The notes beneath the pieces were generated by a model that was not told where the DNA came from, did no database searches, and worked only from the letters and a program-made list of their open reading frames with translations. A stretch of DNA of 64,000 nt from DASZHJ01 sp963735465 (GTDB lineage Bacteria; Pseudomonadota; Alphaproteobacteria; ATCC43930; CGMCC-115725): assembly GCA_963735465.1 (NCBI GenBank), contig CAVTLA010000001.1, forward strand, positions 2,976,001-3,040,000. The letters run 5' to 3'. The translations under genes were made by a program, and so were the position numbers. Below are positions 62,513-64,000 of the stretch, one piece after another (within the stretch, counting starts at the first letter, position 1; each line of letters opens with the position of its first letter).

Positions 62513-62893
62513 TCAGACGTATTGCGCGATGCCGTTGCCGAAGGACCAGTTCTCCTTCACGACTTCCACCAGATTGATGAAGACGTCCTGGGGATCGAGG
62601 CCGGGATCATCCGCCAGCAGCTCGACGATGCGGCGGTAGAGCGCCTGCTTCTGCGCCAGCGTCCGCGTGTTGCTGACGGTGAGCTGGATGGCGACGAAGG
62701 CATCGGTGCGATGCATGCCGAGATAGCCGCGGTCGAAGATCAGCGCCTCCGCCTTGTGCTCCTCGATGACCTGGAAGCGGTCGTCGGGCGGGACGTTGAA
62801 GGTCTCGACGAGGGCGCGCTGCACCCCATCGGCGATGGCTTGGCGATGGGCAGCTGACTTGCCCTGCCGGAGCGAGATGCGTGCGAGCGGCAT
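62513..62893 (-). CDS. Tautomerase-superfamily protein
   Basis: A 126-residue protein beginning MPLARISLRQGKS; after Met removal Pro1 is the catalytic base expected in tautomerases. QAIADGVQRALVETFNVPPDDRFQVI and the C-terminal DVFINLVEVVKENWSFGNG are typical of the roughly 125-residue YusQ-like group. It would isomerise an unsaturated keto acid, possibly a product of aromatic breakdown by the neighbouring Rieske enzyme. It is divergent from the LysR gene, the classical layout for LysR control. Confidence 0.93.
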   Translation of the reverse strand: MPLARISLRQGKSAAHRQAIADGVQRALVETFNVPPDDRFQVIEEHKAEALIFDRGYLGMHRTDAFVAIQLTVSNTRTLAQKQALYRRIVELLADDPGLDPQDVFINLVEVVKENWSFGNGIAQYV

Positions 62894-63007
62894 GGAGGTC
62901 TCCTCCTCTGGTGATGCCGGCGGATGTGCCGGCTCCCAGGAGATGGCCTCTTTTCATTGTCGAGAAAAATTGATACTTTTCATCGAACACATTTGGAAAA
63001 CTCAACT
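62894..63007. promoter_or_regulatory. AT-rich divergent promoter, tautomerase / LysR
   Basis: A 114-bp gap between divergent starts, with an AT-rich core at about 62950-63000 in otherwise GC-rich DNA. It contains two similar segments, TTTTCATTGTCGA (62951-62963) and TTTTCATCGAAC (62977-62988), spaced 26 bp apart. These could be repeated LysR contact sites. Promoter hexamers were not resolved. Confidence 0.4.
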
Positions 63008-63898
63008 ATGGTCGAGATCAATCTGGATATCTCCATCCTCCGCACCCTGGTGACGGCCCAAGACCTCGGCGGTTTCGGCCGGGCGGCGGAGCAGATCGGC
63101 CGCTCCCAGTCGGCGGTCAGCCTGCAGATGCGCAAGCTGGAGCGGCAGCTCGGCGAGCCCCTCTTCCGCAAGCAGGGGCGTGGCCTGGCCTTGACCGAGG
63201 CCGGCGACGCCGTCCTGGCCTATGCCCGTCGGATCCTCGAGCTCAACGACGAGGCGGTGGCGGCGGTGCGCGGCGCCGCCATCGACGGCCGGGTCCGCTT
63301 CGGCATGCCCGGTGATTTCGCCGAGACCTGGCTTCCCGCCGTCCTCGGCCGCTTCAAGCGCGCCCATCCCGCCGTCCGCATCGAGGCGAGCGTCGACCGC
63401 AACGCGGTGCTGCTGGAGCGCCTCGACAAGGGACAGCTCGATCTCGCCTTGGTCTTCGGCGGCGGCGCGCGCGGCGATGCCGAAACCCTGACGCGGCTGC
63501 CGATGGCATGGATCGGCGACCGCGAGCGAAGCTGGTCCGCCGGCGAGCCGGTGCCGCTCGCGGTGTTCGAGCCGCCCTGCGTCTTCCGCCAACCCGCCAC
63601 CGCTGCCCTCGATGCCGCCGGCATTCCCTGGCGCATCGCCTTCAGCAGCCCCAGCCTCTCCGCCCTCTGGGCCGCCGTCGACGCCGGTCTCGGCATCACC
63701 GTGCGCACCGGCATCAGCTTGCCGTCGCATCTGCACGTGCTCGGCGCCCGCGACGGTCTGCCGCCACTGCCGTCGATCGACCTCTCGCTGCACGGCGCCG
63801 GCCGCGCGCTCTTGCCGGCGGCGTCCCGCCTCAAGGAGATCCTGCTGCAGACGGTGCCGGCGGCTTATCCGCGCCAGCTCGGATCGAGCGCGGCGTAG
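63008..63898 (+). CDS. LysR-family transcriptional regulator
   Basis: A 296-residue regulator. The N-terminal helix-turn-helix is LRTLVTAQDLGGFGRAAEQIGRSQSAVSLQMRKLERQLGEPLFRK, then a linker helix and the effector domain (VRFGMPGDFAETWLPAVLGRFKRAHPAVRIEASV, and LDLALVFGG). The nearest divergent target is the tautomerase gene, with the Rieske oxygenase beyond it. ATG 63008 is favoured because it gives a normal-length N-terminus; the frame is open upstream to 62924. Confidence 0.94.
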   Translation: MVEINLDISILRTLVTAQDLGGFGRAAEQIGRSQSAVSLQMRKLERQLGEPLFRKQGRGLALTEAGDAVLAYARRILELNDEAVAAVRGAAIDGRVRFGMPGDFAETWLPAVLGRFKRAHPAVRIEASVDRNAVLLERLDKGQLDLALVFGGGARGDAETLTRLPMAWIGDRERSWSAGEPVPLAVFEPPCVFRQPATAALDAAGIPWRIAFSSPSLSALWAAVDAGLGITVRTGISLPSHLHVLGARDGLPPLPSIDLSLHGAGRALLPAASRLKEILLQTVPAAYPRQLGSSAA

Positions 63899-63915
63899 CT
63901 CCGGAGCGGCGACCT

Positions 63916-63956
63916 GCGTCCTTCGACTCGGCGCTTCGCGCCGGCTCAGGATGAGG
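63916..63956. repeat. Second copy of the GCGTCCTTCGAC repeat
   Basis: GCGTCCTTCGAC, then CGGCGCTTCGCGCCGG, then CTCAGGATGAGG. It shares both ends with the left arm of the repeat at 51331-51437, but here the centre is its own small palindrome. It follows the LysR gene by 17 bp. Confidence 0.75.
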
Positions 63957-63964
63957 CGGTTTTC

Positions 63965-64000
63965 TTTGTGCCATCGACCAACTTTGTGCCATCACCAACC
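63965..64000. repeat. Short tandem direct repeat at the window end
   Basis: Two copies of TTTGTGCCATC(G)ACCAAC, 17-18 bp each, stand in tandem just after the hairpin repeat. They may continue past the window edge. Confidence 0.55.

Overview
The window is GC-rich, densely packed alphaproteobacterial chromosome. It most resembles the Rhodospirillales and their relatives. That placement is inferred from the aa3 cytochrome oxidase block ctaC-ctaD-ctaB-coxF-ctaG-ctaE-DUF983-SURF1 running towards thrC, an M16 processing peptidase and a GNAT gene, with tldD transcribed away from it. The BamF/DUF3035 lipoprotein, a plant-type GshA and an ubiA-METTL20-like pair fit the same placement. I see no rRNA, tRNA, CRISPR array, prophage or transposase, so this is mainly core genome with a few accessory insertions.

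Layout. 0-4 kb: yqgE, then on the minus strand thrC, an M16 peptidase and a GNAT acetyltransferase. 4-6.3 kb: an AraC regulator with azlC and azlD, ending in a hairpin repeat. 6.3-14.1 kb: the minus-strand cox operon, which ends in an M32 carboxypeptidase. 14.3-19 kb: a secreted protein of unknown function, tldD, and a predicted periplasmic glycoside hydrolase overlapping tldD. 19-25.4 kb: a DMT exporter, an alpha/beta-hydrolase fused to a LuxR helix-turn-helix, gshA, rsmE, then ubiA with a protein-lysine methyltransferase and a small GlsB-like membrane protein. 25.4-30.4 kb: a patatin-like lipoprotein with a small partner, a UbiD-family decarboxylase and pmbA. 30.5-36.2 kb: an overlapping lipid A/LPS operon (msbA, DUF374 acyltransferase, kdtA, lpxK, lpxL). 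36.2-40 kb: an M23 peptidase, xseA and the divergent purD. 40-42 kb: a receiver-only response regulator with degenerate GGDEF-like and EAL-like proteins. 42-47 kb: tadA, a thioesterase, a gamma-glutamyl-GABA hydrolase, a pseudouridine synthase, rsmD and a TPR/ATP-grasp fusion. 47-59.7 kb, all minus strand: mutL, pgi, a polytopic membrane protein, an inactive/active M16 pair, bamF, lspA, ileS, ribF and a MaoC hydratase. 59.9-64 kb: an amidase, a Rieske oxygenase, and a tautomerase divergent from a LysR regulator.

Functional themes are respiration (cox operon, ubiA, a UbiD homologue), envelope building (msbA to lpxL, bamF, lspA, M23, M16 pair), metallopeptidases (TldD/PmbA, M32, three M16, M23) and RNA or protein modification (rsmE, rsmD, RluB-type, tadA, METTL20-like).

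Sequence quality matters for reading this annotation. Seven genes read as complete, conserved proteins only if small indels are allowed: thrC, ctaB, ctaD, gshA (four), ubiA, the EAL-like gene and ileS (about ten). Almost all behave as one extra base. ileS, ctaD and gshA keep their family motifs on both sides of every break, so I read these as consensus errors in a draft assembly rather than real pseudogenes.

I did not find a clearly new multi-gene system. The best leads are the TPR/ATP-grasp protein, the hydrolase-LuxR fusion, the degenerate GGDEF/EAL pair beside a receiver protein, the glycoside hydrolase coupled to tldD, and a histidine-marked membrane protein.
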